Shown: positions 1-11,028 of the stretch, piece after piece
How the letters are laid out: each line of letters opens with the position of its first letter
Numbering within the stretch: the first letter of the stretch is position 1
Position numbers and translations under genes: made by a program
From: Malania oleifera
Taxonomy: Eukaryota > Streptophyta > Magnoliopsida > Santalales > Ximeniaceae
Assembly (NCBI RefSeq): GCF_029873635.1
Contig: NC_080426.1
Location: forward strand, 58,250,673 to 58,314,672
Direction of reading: 5' to 3'
DNA: 64,000 nt
Notes under the pieces: model-generated
What the model saw: only the letters and a program-made list of their open reading frames with translations
What the model was told of the DNA's origin: nothing
The model's database searches: none

Positions 1-499
1 CCATGCATTTTTCAACCATATCAGAAAATATGCTCATCATACAACGCTGAAAAGTAGCAGGCGCATTACATAAACCAAATGGCATCCTACGAAAAGCAAA
101 AGTACCAAAAGGACATGTAAAAGTGTTCATATCCTGATCTTCTATAGCTATCTCTATTTGATAATATCCTGAATATCCATCAAGAAAGCAATAGAAGGGA
201 TGACCAGCTACTCGCTCTAAGATTTGGTCAATAAAAGGCAATGGAAAGTGGTCCTTTCGGGTGGCAGAATTTAATTTTCTATAGTCGATGCACATTCGCC
301 ACCCAGTCACTACCCTAGTTGGAATAGATACTCCATCCTCATTTTCCACCACAGCCACCCCTGATTTCTTAGGAACTACCTATGTTGGACTCACCCATTG
401 ACTATCAAATATTGGATAGATTATACCAGCATCTAATAATTTTAAGACTTCTTTCTTAACAACTTCTTTCATTGTAGGATTAAGTCTTCTTTGGGGGTC
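1..499 (-). pseudogene. Reverse transcriptase N-terminal part (Athila-like pol), truncated by window edge
   Basis: The minus strand encodes the fingers and palm of a Ty3/gypsy reverse transcriptase. Recognisable stretches are WRMCIDYRKLNSATRKDHFP, FIDQILERVAGHPFYCF and MPFGLCNAPATFQRCM. This enzyme copies element RNA into cDNA inside virus-like particles. The YxDD catalytic motif would lie left of position 1 and is not visible. Near position 380 a usual PTQVVPKK is read as PT-stop-VVPKK, a CAG-to-TAG change, so the frame is broken. It continues directly from the protease-RT linker at 500-1149. Confidence 0.85.
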
Positions 500-1149
500 T
501 CAACGGGGTTGAGCTCCTTCCTCTAAATGGATCTTATGGGAACATATCAGTGGGGAAATACCTTTAATGTCAGTTATGACCCAACCTAGTGCAGATTTAT
601 GTTCTTTTAACAAATTTATCAATTTTTCATCCTGTTCAGCACTAAGTTCAGAAGAAATAATGACAGGAAAAGTATCACCTGCTCCTAAGAATGCATGCTT
701 CAAAGCTTTGGGTAGTGAGAAAGTTCAAATTTTGGTGCTTCCAAGGTCAAGGGTTTCAGCTTTTCTCTATCACTTGGCAACTCTTCAAAGCGTGGTTGCC
801 AATATTTCAATTGCTTATCCTGTTTTTCATCAAAATCAGCAAAAATATTAATAGTATTTACAGGAAATAGCAATGGATCAAAGTTGGAGTTATGGAGGAG
901 GTAATCTAAGGATTCAAAATCTTTATGCAAGTGTACTTCCTCCTGAACAAGTGTGTCTATCAGGTAGGTTTGATAGCACTCATCCTCGTCTCATGGTTGC
1001 TTTCCAACATTGAAAACATTAACTTCAAGAGTCATGTTCCCAAATGACAGCTTCATGAGGCCATTCCTACAATTGATCAAAGCATTTGCAGTTGCCAAGA
1101 ATGGTCTTCCTAAGATCAACGGGATTTTTGACTCCATGTCAACCCCTGA
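500..1149 (-). pseudogene. Protease C-terminus and protease-RT linker of Athila-like pol, frameshifted
   Basis: Reading leftwards, the protease tail is recognisable (ESKIPLILGRPFLATANALI, then MKLSFGNMTLEVNVF at about 1000-1140). An acidic linker follows (FESLDYLLHNSNFDP) and then the segment that precedes reverse transcriptase (SALGWVITDIKGISP, HKIHLEEGAQPR). The frame changes near 700 and stops occur around 990 and near 500, so the polyprotein cannot be made through here. An in-frame stop near 1150 also separates it from the duplicated protease upstream. I infer passive decay of one pol gene rather than separate genes. Confidence 0.75.
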
Positions 1150-2403
1150 TTAGGTATCCAGGACCAAAAAGTCAACGGGATAGTAGAATTTATCAACTTG
1201 GAGCAAAACATCTTCCACTATCCCCCTTGGTTGTCGCACAGAACGATCTGCCAGTTGCAATACCACAGAAGTGGGCTTAATCTCTCCAAGTCCCAGGTGC
1301 AGGTACACTGAGTAAGGCATTAAATTGACGCTTGCACCTAGATCTAGTAGAGCTTGGCTAAACTCGTTTGTCCCTATGTAGCAGGTGATTGTGGGACATC
1401 CTAGATCTTTGTATTTTGGTGGAGTTTTTTGCTCAATCACCGCGCTTACCTGCTCGGTCAAGAATGCCGTCTTCTTGACATTGTGCTTTTTCTTCATGGT
1501 GCACAAATCCTTGATTACCTTTGCATAAGTTGGTACCTGTTTGATCACATGTAACAAAGGCAGGACCAAAAAGTCAACGGGATAGTAGAATTTATCAACT
1601 TGGAGCAAAACATCTTCCACTATCCCCCTTGGTCGTCGCACAGAACGATCTGCCAGTTGCAATACCACAGAAGTGGGCTTAATCTCTCCAAGTCCCAGGT
1701 GCAGGTACACTGAGTAAGGCATTAAATTGACGCTTGCACCTAGATCTAGTAGAGCTTGGCTAAACTCGTTTGTCCCTATGTGGCAGGTGATTGTGGGACA
1801 TCCTAGATCTTTGTATTTTGGTGGAGTTTTCTGCTCAATCACCGCGCTTACCTGCTCGGTCAAGAATGCCGTCTTCTTGACATTGTGCTTTTTCTTAATG
1901 GTGCACAAATCCTTGATTACCTTTGCATAAGTTGGTACCTGTTTGATCACATGTAACAAAGGCAGGTTTACTTTAACTTGTGTGAGGTGTTCAAGAATCT
2001 CACCTTGATTTTCCGGTAATTTTCCCATTCGAAGAGCTTGGGGAAATGGAACCAGTACTTGAGACTTCTTCTCAGGCTCGAGTGGAGAGGCATCTCCAAG
2101 AGTAGTGCTTTTGTTGTTTGGTAGAGTTGATCTGTCTAAAGTTTTACCACTTCGAGTAATGGCATTGACCCCTTTAATATTCTGCTCCTCTTTGATTGAA
2201 GTTTCAGCCATATGTTGCCCTTTTGGATTTGACTGAGGTTGTGAAGGAAATTTACCTCGCTCTTGGATTGTCAGATAACTAGTTAATCTAGTGATTTGAC
2301 TTTTTATCTCCTTATTTTCTTCCACCACCTGTGTCAAGACAGATTCAAATTTTTTGTTCATCTTATTCTGCGCCTCCATAAATGCATGTAAAGTGTCTTC
2401 CAA
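1150..2403 (-). pseudogene. Gag C-terminus and aspartic protease of Athila-like element with duplicated protease domain
   Basis: This is a 417-codon open stretch. Its first 150 residues are the linker after the gag zinc finger: a coiled-coil-like segment (MNKKFESVLTQVVEENKEIK) and then a polar region with ITRSGKTL. The retropepsin-like protease, which cleaves Gag-Pol, follows. A segment of 134 residues (LLHVIKQVPTYAKVIKDLC to VDKFYYPVDFLVL) appears twice in tandem, and each copy has the active-site motif DLGAS, where DSGAS or DTGA is usual. The copies differ by only a few bases, so the duplication is recent. The open frame survives because the unit is 402 bp, a multiple of three. Flanking stops make the whole gene non-functional. 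Confidence 0.85.
1161..1964. repeat. 402-bp direct tandem duplication inside the protease region
   Basis: Two copies, 1161-1562 and 1563-1964, begin with the same GGACCAAAAAGTC. Few substitutions are seen between them, for example GTTGTCGC against GTCGTCGC near 1220 and 1631. The duplicated unit covers the protease active site. Confidence 0.9.
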
Positions 2404-3638
2404 AGAAGATCGTGTAGGTGGAGCATTATATTGAGGTGGAGGATAAGATCGTTGTGATGGTGCCTCAGGTTTCCAATTGTTGTGGTTGGATGGTACAGAC
2501 TAATTGGATTCAGACTTCCAACTAAAATTGGGATGGTTTCTCCAGCCAGGGTTGTAAGTGTTGGAATATGGAGAGTATGACTTTTGAAACATTCCAAGTG
2601 CATTACATTGTTCTTCATACATACCTCGCATCTCTCCATAGGTGGGACATTCCTGAGCTGATGGTCCACTTCTCCACAGCCAAAGCAAGTGACTTGAGAT
2701 TCCACTCTAGCGACTGTTTGGATGGGCCGACTATCTCTACTTTCTCAGGCTTCAAGTTTCTTTGTGACAAGATTCAATTGGGCCTTGAGGTGATCTTCTT
2801 CTCGTAGATGGTAGAAACCACTAGGTTTTGACCTATTGGTGTTATCAATAGCACTGGGTCCAGTCCAGGTGTGAGCTTTCTCGGCTAGGTCATTCAAGAA
2901 TTCAATTGCTTCATCAGGATCTTTTTGGAGAAACTCTCCATTGCACATCATCTCCACGAATTAGCGCTCCCTAATTGTGAGTCCTTCATAAAAACAGCTA
3001 ACTAGGCGCCAATTCTCATACCCATGGTGTGGGCACAAATTTAACAATTCTTTAAACCTTTCCCATGCTTGGTATATGGTTTCACTATCTTTTTGGGCAA
3101 AGATTGAGATCTATCTTTTCAAATTATTGGTCTTATGGTGCGGGAAATATTTATTAAAGAAAGCTTCAGTCATTTCTGCCCATGTACCTATGGATCTCGG
3201 TCTCAGAGAGTATAACCAACTCTTTGCTCTATCTTTTAGAGAGAATGGGAAAAATTTTAGTCTAATAAAATCTATGGCATTGGGTTGACTATAAAAAGTG
3301 GCCACTACCTCCTCAAATTTCCTAACATGTACATATGGATTTTCACTTTCTAATCCATGAAAGGTGGGTAGGAGTTGGATCATGCCCGGTTTGAAATCTA
3401 GTTGTGGAGTGTTTGCGGGAAACATAATACATGATGGAGTGGCTGTGCGGGTTGGATGCAAGTAGTCCTTCAAGGACCGTGCAGGATTAGGCTCAAGTCG
3501 ATTCATGGTAGCGGGTGTGTCAGACAATGTTATGCTTGACCAAGAATCAGATGAGGTCTCACTAGCAATGGGGCTTGGTCGCTGCTCAATTTCAACTCTT
3601 TTCGCAAGTCTTCCACGCTCGGTTCTTTGCCAAAACAT
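2404..3638 (-). pseudogene. Gag polyprotein of Athila-like element, frameshifted
   Basis: Gag forms the virus-like particle and binds element RNA. The N-terminal open stretch (3638-3111) includes SLKDYLHPTRTATPSCIM and the retrotransposon gag core FFPFSLKDRAKSWLYSL followed by FFNKYFPHHKT. After frame changes, 2957-2745 carries GEFLQKDPDEAIEFLNDLAE, and 2705-2500 carries a zinc-knuckle region (CFGCG with a degraded second half in one frame, SAQECPTYGEM in another) and then YSNTYNPGWRNHPNFSW. These blocks occur in this order in Athila gag. At least two frame changes and several stops break it. The true start probably lies slightly upstream of 3638, near the poly-T run at 3680-3701. Confidence 0.8.
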
Positions 3639-4020
3639 ACATCCAAAACAAAGGGAAATTCCTTCTTCTCTTTTTTCCTTTTTTTTTTCTTTTTTTTTTT
3701 TTAGAACATAAACTATAAAAAAAATAAAAATAAAAATCTATTAGAAAGAACTTTAACAAGAGATTAAAATGAAACTAGGAGGCATAGCCATCCATAAAAG
3801 AGAAAAGAAAAATAATAAAAGGCGGCTCAACCGACCACACAATAATAATAACAATACTAAGAAATAGGTGGCTTAGCCGTCCATAAGATTAATATTAACA
3901 ATGGAAAAATAAGAGACGTGATAACTTACAAGTAAAATTAGGAGGCTCAGCCTTCCATTAAAAGAAAATAAAAAAAATAACTTTACCTTTGAAGTACAAA
4001 CCTTTCTTGTTGATATGGCT
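3639..4020 (-). other. Untranslated leader of the Athila-like element, with four short degenerate repeats
   Basis: This lies between the PBS and gag. It is A/T-rich, with a T-run at 3680-3701. Four related segments of about 20 bp recur at about 3777, 3822, 3866 and 3938, with the pattern AGGNGGCNYAGCCNTCCA. No reading frame is seen. Its position next to the PBS is where dimerisation or packaging signals are expected, but that role is only inferred. Confidence 0.6.
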
Positions 4021-4038
4021 TCCCCGGCAACGACGCCA
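4021..4038 (-). other. Primer binding site complementary to tRNA-Asp
   Basis: On the minus strand this reads TGGCGTCGTTGCCGGGGA. It differs by one base from the canonical TGGCGCCGTTGCCGGGGA, which pairs with the tRNA-Asp 3' end used by Athila/Tat elements. It lies five bases from the LTR end. Confidence 0.9.
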
Positions 4039-4043
4039 AATTT

Positions 4044-5424
4044 TGATTACGCTCAAAATATAGTAGCGGTTATTGAAGTATAGATTGAGGTGTCGATCCC
4101 ACGAGGAAGCATTTACAACAAAATAAGTTGAAGAGAATCAAGTATTAAGGATAACAAGGCATTGAGAATCCCTTCTATGCTTCGTAAATCTACTTCCTAT
4201 TTTGATTCAATTTTATAACTCAAATGAAAGTTTCACGTCCCAAACCTTCAATCGGAAAGTATTTCTTTGAAGAACAAATGATCAGAAAATGTATTTAATA
4301 TGCATAAAACTCTTTTTTTTCCTTGAGAACAAGAAGATGTTATCTTAGAGGTTATCCAAAATCGACAATATATCTACTGACAATATTGCAGTAAAAGATC
4401 AACCCATAAAATAAAACTATGATTAAAAAGAAATCGCATAAAGAAAGCATGACTAAATTTATACGAACTTGAAAACCATAATATTTGGTTTAATTGAAAC
4501 TAAAAATGATAAAGAGCTTCATGCATAAAAAAAAGATTACATTTATTAAACTTCAATTTGAATCAAAACAGAAAAGTAGAAATACTACACATAGAAGTTC
4601 ATCTCTAGCCTTGTTAAGAACTCTAGCTTAACTTACAATTCATCTCACAAACTTGAGAGAGAAGTTTTTCAACAATTTTTGGGAGAATAATGGTCAGAAT
4701 TTCATGTCCCTAGAGCTCTCTCAAGGTTTCCTTTTATAGGCATCACAAGCACCTTATGCAAGTGTGAACACAAGTTTGAACACAAGCTGAAATTTTATTA
4801 ACTTTCACGAGATTGCTCCATTTGTACCCATTTACACGTGGAATTGGGAGCTAGTCAAAACATGAAAGTTGTAACCCAATGTCTTGGGCATTCAGATATC
4901 AAATTTCATCTTCATTCAAGGTTTGCAGCTCCAGCTATGTCCAAAATGGCAATCTGTACGCAGCCAGCATTGTTGACTTGTCTTCACCCAGATTGATTGC
5001 TTTATTTCACCTACATGCACACCGAATTTGAATTTATTATAAAGATAAAAGTTGTAGATATATGTCTTGTCTTTCTATATATAAAATATCAGCTCATTTG
5101 GATATCTACAATTTCATATATGTTCAAACTATTGACTGCTGTGCAGTAGGTAAGCAAGCTGAAATTGTTGGCTTTTCATTCACACATTTTTTTCCATTTG
5201 CACACAACAAATACACTACATAAATACTATACTTTATGAATAATACTCAAGACAACCTAAACATGTATGCATAGTCTTATTTTTACAATTAAAGTCAATA
5301 CAAATCAAAGTTGTGACATGAGTTTCTACTTTGACCAAAAGTATGAGTATTAATATAATGGAAGTGTAATAAAGTCTTATGAAGTGTATAAAAATACTGA
5401 ATTTTTAGACTATTATTAGTCACA
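4044..5424 (-). repeat. 5' LTR of the Athila-like element
   Basis: The inner edge is sharp: the plus strand reads TGATTACGC at 4044, so the LTR ends GCGTAATCA on the minus strand, just before the PBS. A minus-strand TATA box (CCTATAAAAG, 4731-4740) marks the promoter. The outer edge is set at CA 5423-5424, where the minus strand would begin TGTGACTAATAA. That edge is tentative because no second LTR is in the window for comparison. Confidence 0.65.
4731..4740 (-). promoter_or_regulatory. TATA box of Athila-like LTR
   Basis: CCTATAAAAG on the minus strand, followed by a CT-rich start region, inside the LTR. Confidence 0.6.
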
Positions 5425-5832
5425 CTAGCCCTGTTGAATAGTCCCAAATTGGTTTAGACCTGATTAGGAAAGTTAGGTGCGTCATCATGTTAAGGCGTGT
5501 CGGTTGAGGTCAGCCTCTTAAATTGACCTGGTTGTAATCAGTGTCGCGCAACTCTTTAAGTGAGCCTTTAGTGGAATCCTCGGGCTTGCGAGTTAGAGGC
5601 AAGGACATAGGCACAGTTGGTCGAACCCCGATAACATATCGTGCGTGTACTTTATACTTTCCGTACTTTACATTTCAGCACGTGTATGTTATAGCGAATG
5701 ATTTAATTTTCGCGTATTATTTGCGCATTTGGGTGTGTGTATATAGGAAGACCCCAGGTTGTGAAATACTACTAGATTAGCTAAATCTAGGGGATTAATT
5801 TTTAAATACCCAATTCACCCCCCGTTGGGAAT
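5425..5832 (+). repeat. 3' portion of a Sirevirus-like (Ty1/copia) LTR
   Basis: The block around 5545-5650 (AGTGGAATCCTCGGGCTTGC, then GGCACAGTTGG and CGAACCCCGATAACATATCG) resembles the R-U5 part of plant Sirevirus-type LTRs. It ends with ACCCAATTCACCCCCC and TTGGGA, a common terminal pattern for this group. No PBS or coding region follows. The family call rests on remembered sequence style, not on an alignment. Confidence 0.5.
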
Positions 5833-7359
5833 ACACCAAAACTAATAACAAATGTTTTTCTCAAAATAAACCACAAGAGATATTCAAAAATGATTTGTAA
5901 AACTTTATTTGATCTTCGTATTAAAATGATAATGTCAATCAAAAGGTACAACAACAAAGATCACAATCACTCAAGCAAATATCTCAAAATATTTATTTAT
6001 CAAAGATAAGCACAAGAGATATTTTGAATGATTTGTAAAATATTTTTAGCAATCAAAATCCAATGTGAACTCCTTGAGTATTGCAATGACAATGCAAAAC
6101 CCAAAAACTCAATGAAAATTCCTAAGGAAGACTTATTAACAAAGTCTCCTAAGGAAACTTGAAACTTTGCTCTCTAATAAAATAATCTCAATCAATTAAG
6201 AACAAGTGAGAGCTTAAGCATATGAGAAGAATACTCAATCACATTTAAAAAGAGATTTAAGCAATAAAAGTGAGTAAAAATGACTATAGGAGGCTTAAAA
6301 ATGGAAGTAGGATTTTTTGAATTTGAGAGGATTTTTGCTAATTAAGATTGCTAATCATTGACTAATTTTTACAATTGAGGGGGTATATACAAAATTCCCC
6401 AAAATTATAACCATTTAGGATATATTAGTCATTTTTGAAAAAGTTTTAACTGAAGTTAATAAATTTTAACTGTGTTTTAACCTCGGTAATTCTTGCCAAC
6501 CTGAGAGCACCAGTCGACTGAACTTAAGGTTCGGTTGACCAAGTGGCTAGGTTTGGTCGATCAGGAGAAATTTGAACTAGAAGGAAGGTCGACCAGACTT
6601 GTAGGGTTCAAGGGGGATTTTCCAAATTTGCGCGGTTTAGTCAACTGCGTCAATTTGAACTACGCGGTTTGGTCGACCGGGCGGTTGGCATTTTCCATGT
6701 GGAGGTTCGGTTGACCAGGGCATTGCCAATATAATTCGGGTCGGCCGACCAAGCGGTCAACTTGTTGACCCAGGGAGGTTCGGTCGACCAGGGTTTGCCT
6801 GTATATATCTAGTCGGTCGACCGAGCGGTCAATTTATTGATCCGGTGGGGGTTCGATTGACCAAAGATCTTAGTATAACTGAGTTCGGTCGACCGAACAT
6901 GCCAATTTGGGCATTTTCGGTCCTTTTCTCTTTATAATGCTATCCCTATTCATATGATGATTAACTTAATTTTAATAGGACACATTTTAATGAAGAATAA
7001 GGAGTCCAAAGGACAGTTTAGGGCTTTTAAGCATATACCCTAAAAAATTCGGCATATCCCTAAGGTTTTGTGGCTCCCTATGGTCAGTCTATGGTCATCA
7101 CTGAACTTTTATCCATATCATGCATGCAATGCATTAATTATTGCAGACTATTTTTCCTAATTACTATTATAGATCCAAAATGATAAATATAAATTATAAT
7201 AAACAAATATGTATATATGTCGGGTCTTCATAATTCTTCAAGTTGCTGCATTCCTTCAATGTGATCCAGTTAGTATGATCATACACACAAACTTGAAAGT
7301 CACCAAATACAAATAGTATTTGTCATTATCAAAACCGGGTATAACCCATAGGGTCAACA
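5833..7359 (-). repeat. 5' portion of a Sirevirus-like LTR, opposite orientation
   Basis: Read on the minus strand it begins at 7359 with TGTTGACCCTATGGGTTATA and CCCGGTTTTGATAATGAC, a start seen in Sirevirus-like LTRs. A cluster of GGTCGACC palindromes follows (6490-6895), and then a minus-strand TATATA around 6384. The expected U5 end is missing at 5833, where sequence of the opposite orientation takes over. There is no open frame. Confidence 0.5.
6490..6895. repeat. Cluster of GGTCGACC-centred palindromic repeats
   Basis: About a dozen imperfect copies of a short motif around GGTCGACC (often TTCGGTCGACCGA or GTTCGGTCGACCAG) are spaced roughly 30-60 bp apart in the U3 part of the LTR, upstream of its TATA box. 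Several copies show a C-to-T change within CG, giving TTGACC or TCGATC. Confidence 0.75.
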
Positions 7360-8159
7360 TGTTTGATTAATATTTATAAAACCAATACAAATTTAAAAAT
7401 TAAGTAAAAATTCTCATTTTCTTCTTTAAATCAAATAATGCTATAAAAATATGATTCAATAATAAAATCACAAATAATACACATTAAAAAAAATACTACA
7501 CGAAAAATAAAAACTATTGTAATTATTTTACTTAATTATTATACTTTCAAAATTTGCTTCACATTAAAAATTTTAATGGACATGACAATTAAAAAATAGT
7601 AAAAATATTTTGTTATTGGCTTTATTATTAATTTTTTTTTTAAAAATATATGTCTATTTTCATTTTAATTATATTAAAATTTAGATGATCATTTTATTTT
7701 TAATTTAATATAAAAGTGTATAAAATGAATGATTTAATAAAAAAAAAATTTAGATATTAAAATTTTTGGCAACAAATTGCAAAAACAACTGAAAATCATA
7801 AAATATGATTTTCAATTTTTTTTTATGAATAGCTTAAAATCGAAAATAGAAATAAAAAATTAACAACATAAACAAACATGTTTTTGTAATCTATTACTTC
7901 CCTGTGCAAAAATAGAAACAAAAAAAATAAAAAATAGCAACAATATCAAATAGATCATAATCTTTTCATTTTTAAAAGCTAAAATCTCAAAAAATGAAAT
8001 TTGATAAAAATTTTATTAACGCAGCAAATAATTCTCCAAATACAAACCTCTCATTCCACAAAAATATCATTTGACAAAGATAATTTTAATTCTTGAAGTC
8101 AAATGCCACCATAAATTTTAGGTGACTTGCCTATGTAATACTTGTGTCTTTCTACCTTA
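7360..8159. other. AT-rich spacer without recognisable genes
   Basis: Very AT-rich sequence with many A and T runs and no open frame of note. I see no transposon domain, RNA gene or clear repeat here. Confidence 0.6.
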
Positions 8160-8490
8160 ATTTTATATTTTATTTTATTTTATTTTTTATTTTTTATTTT
8201 CTTTATTTTTGTGAGAACTCTTGCCACCTGACAAGCCCTTTAAACCTTTCGGTGTAGCATCAAACCTACGGGGTAGCGACATTTCCCCTTATGCATCTTT
8301 CATGTTAATTCAGATACGGTCATGATTCCCGAGCGCTCATTGGACGTTCGTAAAATCTAAGCCTAAGACCCATGTCCTGTTACAGATTACAGGACCTAAG
8401 TTTGTTGAACACACGATGCTACGTTCATACATGCCAACCCCTTTTCACCGTGTGTAGCATAGTTGTTCCTTTCCACCGGAAAGGCCTCAG
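8160..8490 (-). mobile_element. Short non-LTR retroposon (SINE-like or 5'-truncated LINE end), copy 1
   Basis: On the minus strand this ends in an A-rich tail with ATAAAATAAAAT units (plus strand T-rich, 8160-8208). Its body aligns by eye with the retroposon at 60085-60460. Shared blocks include GAACTCTTGCCACC (8216), GGTGTAGCATCAAACC (8250), TTGGACGTTCG (8340) and CCTTTCCACCG (8470). A target site duplication could not be recognised. The similarity is clear but diverged, so the right edge is approximate. Confidence 0.55.
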
Positions 8491-9299
8491 ATTAAATGAA
8501 GAGCTGCACACCAACGGCCGAACCGCCGGCACACCGACGAAGCTCTCCGATCACAACGGCGGCGACTTGCTCGGTCTTCGGCCATAAGTGCGAGAGCATG
8601 TCATTTGTTGAGCAGCATTAATGAACAAAATTATTACAGTTCCAACCGCCCAACTCCTACCCGTATATCCTTCCAAAAAGTTAAATGTAAAAGTTTTTAA
8701 AAGTGAACATGCTGCATGTTTGTCCTTCTCTTCCATCTACCAAGGGCATTCTTGTCATTCTGCACCCCAACTGTCTTCACTTTTCCCCATAAAATTATGG
8801 CAAATGCTTAATTCCTCTAAAATGTCAAATTTACCCTCTTATTATTGTGTTATATTTATCTCAATACTTTTTGCATTGCTCTCTTTCCCCTTCTAGTATA
8901 GATGAACCTTCACTGCAAGTGCAGTGCCTCGCGTTGCTGACAATGACCTCATCTCGAAAGTAGGAATGGCTACTGAACCCTAGGTCATGGCAATTGGCAA
9001 AGGAGGGTGGCGGGTCGGTGAAATTTGATTTAGCACGGGGATGGCCTTCCATATTTGTTTTATAGATGGCCAAATTTCAATTTGAGGGACAAATAGGGTT
9101 TGGTTCCCATGGGAGTTGAAATCCGAAATGCAGTGAGTCGCATGGGTTGTAGCAAGGCCTTGGGGAGGTGTGTTTGCTCATTATTGTGTCTGAAATTACT
9201 TTTCATACTTTTAACATGGTTACAAGTAATTAAGAATTGAATGATCTTTCTTTTTCCCATGTCTCAAGCCATTGATCCTTTTAAAAATTATATCTAGCA
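8491..9299. other. Unassigned sequence with a short GC-rich island
   Basis: 8505-8585 is distinctly GC-rich compared with its surroundings (CGGCCGAACCGCCGGCACAC). It could be a decayed exon, but frames on both strands are short and unrecognised. The rest is ordinary AT-rich DNA. I assign no function. Confidence 0.4.
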
Positions 9300-10088
9300 G
9301 AAAGGGGTGGTAAGACGAGTTAATGGGCCGGATTCGAGCAGATTATAAATGGGTAAGAATTAAATGGATTCGAATTGATCCGTTTATTAATGGAAGACTA
9401 GTATATAAATTCAAACTCGTCCATTTAATAACTGAGTAACTTATTTAAAAAATATAATTTATTTATTTAAAATTTTTTTAAACATTTATTTAATAAAAAA
9501 AACCTTGAGAGTCAACGCTGGGGGAGGAGCTTGGGATGAGGGTGTCGAAGGCCTTGAAGATTTTGGCCATTCTATGTGTTTTTCAATAAACTACTAAAGA
9601 TGATGATGAAGAAGAAGAGGATTGCTCAGTCATGGAGATGAGAAAAACAGCGGAGGGTATTTAAAGTTGAGGGAAAGAGGAGGGATAAGGCAATGTGAAC
9701 TCTGATAAAAGAGTTTTATTAAAAGTTTCGTAAATTGAATAATTTGAATTGTATTATACAGAAGAGACAGAACACATGTTGCACGCAGCACGCTAGTAGG
9801 AAGACTGGAAGTTTGGAATAGCTGCACAGAGACGAGTTTCAGTTAATTGATTATCCCCATCATGTTCTTGTTCTAAGCATAATCTGAGAGACGGGTTTCT
9901 GGTTTCTACACACAGCACGGTAGTAGGAACATCCTATTGCGGTACACTGGTCTAGGGTTTTCTGGGTGTCGATCGCCGAACAGGGTTTTGGGAAAATGGA
10001 AAATGAGGGTTTCTGCGCTTGCGGGCTGCAGCCATTAATTGGTTTAGGGTTTTTTGGGTGCCGAGTGGGTAATGGTTAATGGGCAGGG

Positions 10089-10142
<54 letters not shown>

Positions 10143-10315
10143 ATAAATGGGTCATCAAGTGGGTACTCAATCCAAACTTGTCCGACACGGGTCGAATTTG
10201 GGTTGACCCATTTATAAACGGGTCACCTTATATTAAACCCAAACTTGATTTAAACGGGTAGGTCACATGTCACCTATCGGGTTCTGACCTATTTTCGTAC
10301 CCCCACTAACAGAGT
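9300..10315. mobile_element. Possible non-autonomous DNA transposon (hAT-like), about 1 kb
   Basis: The left edge reads AAAGGGGTGGTAAGACGAG. The right edge, reverse complemented, reads TAGTGGGGGTACGAAAATAG, giving imperfect inverted termini. Both flanks are rich in GGGT/ACCC words (GGGTTGACCC, AAACGGGTCACC), a composition often seen in plant hAT-derived elements. No transposase is encoded and no clear target duplication is visible, so the assignment is tentative. Confidence 0.35.
10090..10139. repeat. (TA)n microsatellite
   Basis: About 25 uninterrupted TA units. They generate spurious IYIYIY reading frames on both strands. Confidence 0.95.
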
Positions 10316-11028
10316 TGATTGTGATCTTCTACTACTATTTCTTCATGGTCATTTAATTCAATATAATCTCCCCGACAATGGAAAGATAACCTAGTGCTTG
10401 GAGCCTGAAACCTAATAGTAGGTTAATTGTTGTTCTATACTCAATAAGCATATACATGAAGCATTCCCTGTTTGCTTCCAAAACTCAAAAATAGTTAAAT
10501 TATGCAATGGCCTTGAGTTTGTGACCTATATCTTAATTTTGCCTCCTAAATTATTTCTTTTGTTTTTGTGAGGATTGTAAAACAAATTAGTCATATGAAT
10601 GGATTAGTTGGGTATGCCAAGTGAATAGGGTTGGATTATGTGTCATAGTATCACCATGATTTCACCCCTAATTTTATTTTTGTTTTGGACTAGGGGTAGG
10701 GGGGACCTATTTTCAATATGTGTTGAATTTAGAAAACAAGCATATGGACACATGGAGGGAGAGGTCACTAGTATAATTTCTTATGAATTTCATAGATCTC
10801 TACTACTAATGTAAATGTAAAAGTAGAACAAGAGGCTCTCTTTATCCTCCAAAACTCCAATGCCTAATCATCATAATGACCGACAATTTTATTAGTAGTA
10901 ATATTAAATCATGTCTCAATCTATTACTTGATTTTCTCAAAATCACCACTCGAAAGGAAACTACATATAATAGGTTTATCAAATCCATACTCCAAACATT
11001 ATTTTATGTTAATTAATAGCTTGCTATA
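10316..11028. other. Non-coding spacer with one copy of a dispersed degenerate repeat
   Basis: No coding signal is present. At 10825-10870 a segment beginning AGTAGAACAAGAGGCTCTCT and running into CCTCCAAAACTCC resembles several segments between 58.4 and 61.2 kb. The spacer ends where the copia LTR begins. Confidence 0.5.

Larger units (their letters stand above)
1..5424 (-). mobile_element. Athila-like Ty3/gypsy retrotransposon, 3' part outside the window
   Basis: Read leftwards, this holds a 5' LTR, a PBS, gag, protease and the first part of reverse transcriptase; the rest lies beyond position 1. The PBS matches the tRNA-Asp 3' end, as is usual for Athila/Tat elements, and the protease carries DLGAS followed by NLMPYSVY, also typical of that clade. 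Stops and frame changes in gag and pol make it non-functional. The right LTR border is the least certain part, because Sirevirus-like LTR debris abuts it. Confidence 0.85.

Noticed and set aside
8372..8736. Possible exon of a host gene in the GC-rich island
   Set aside because: Short frames on both strands, no recognisable domain, no convincing splice sites, and the left part belongs to a retroposon.
10079..10261. Open frames with IYIYIY repeats
   Set aside because: Produced by the TA microsatellite.
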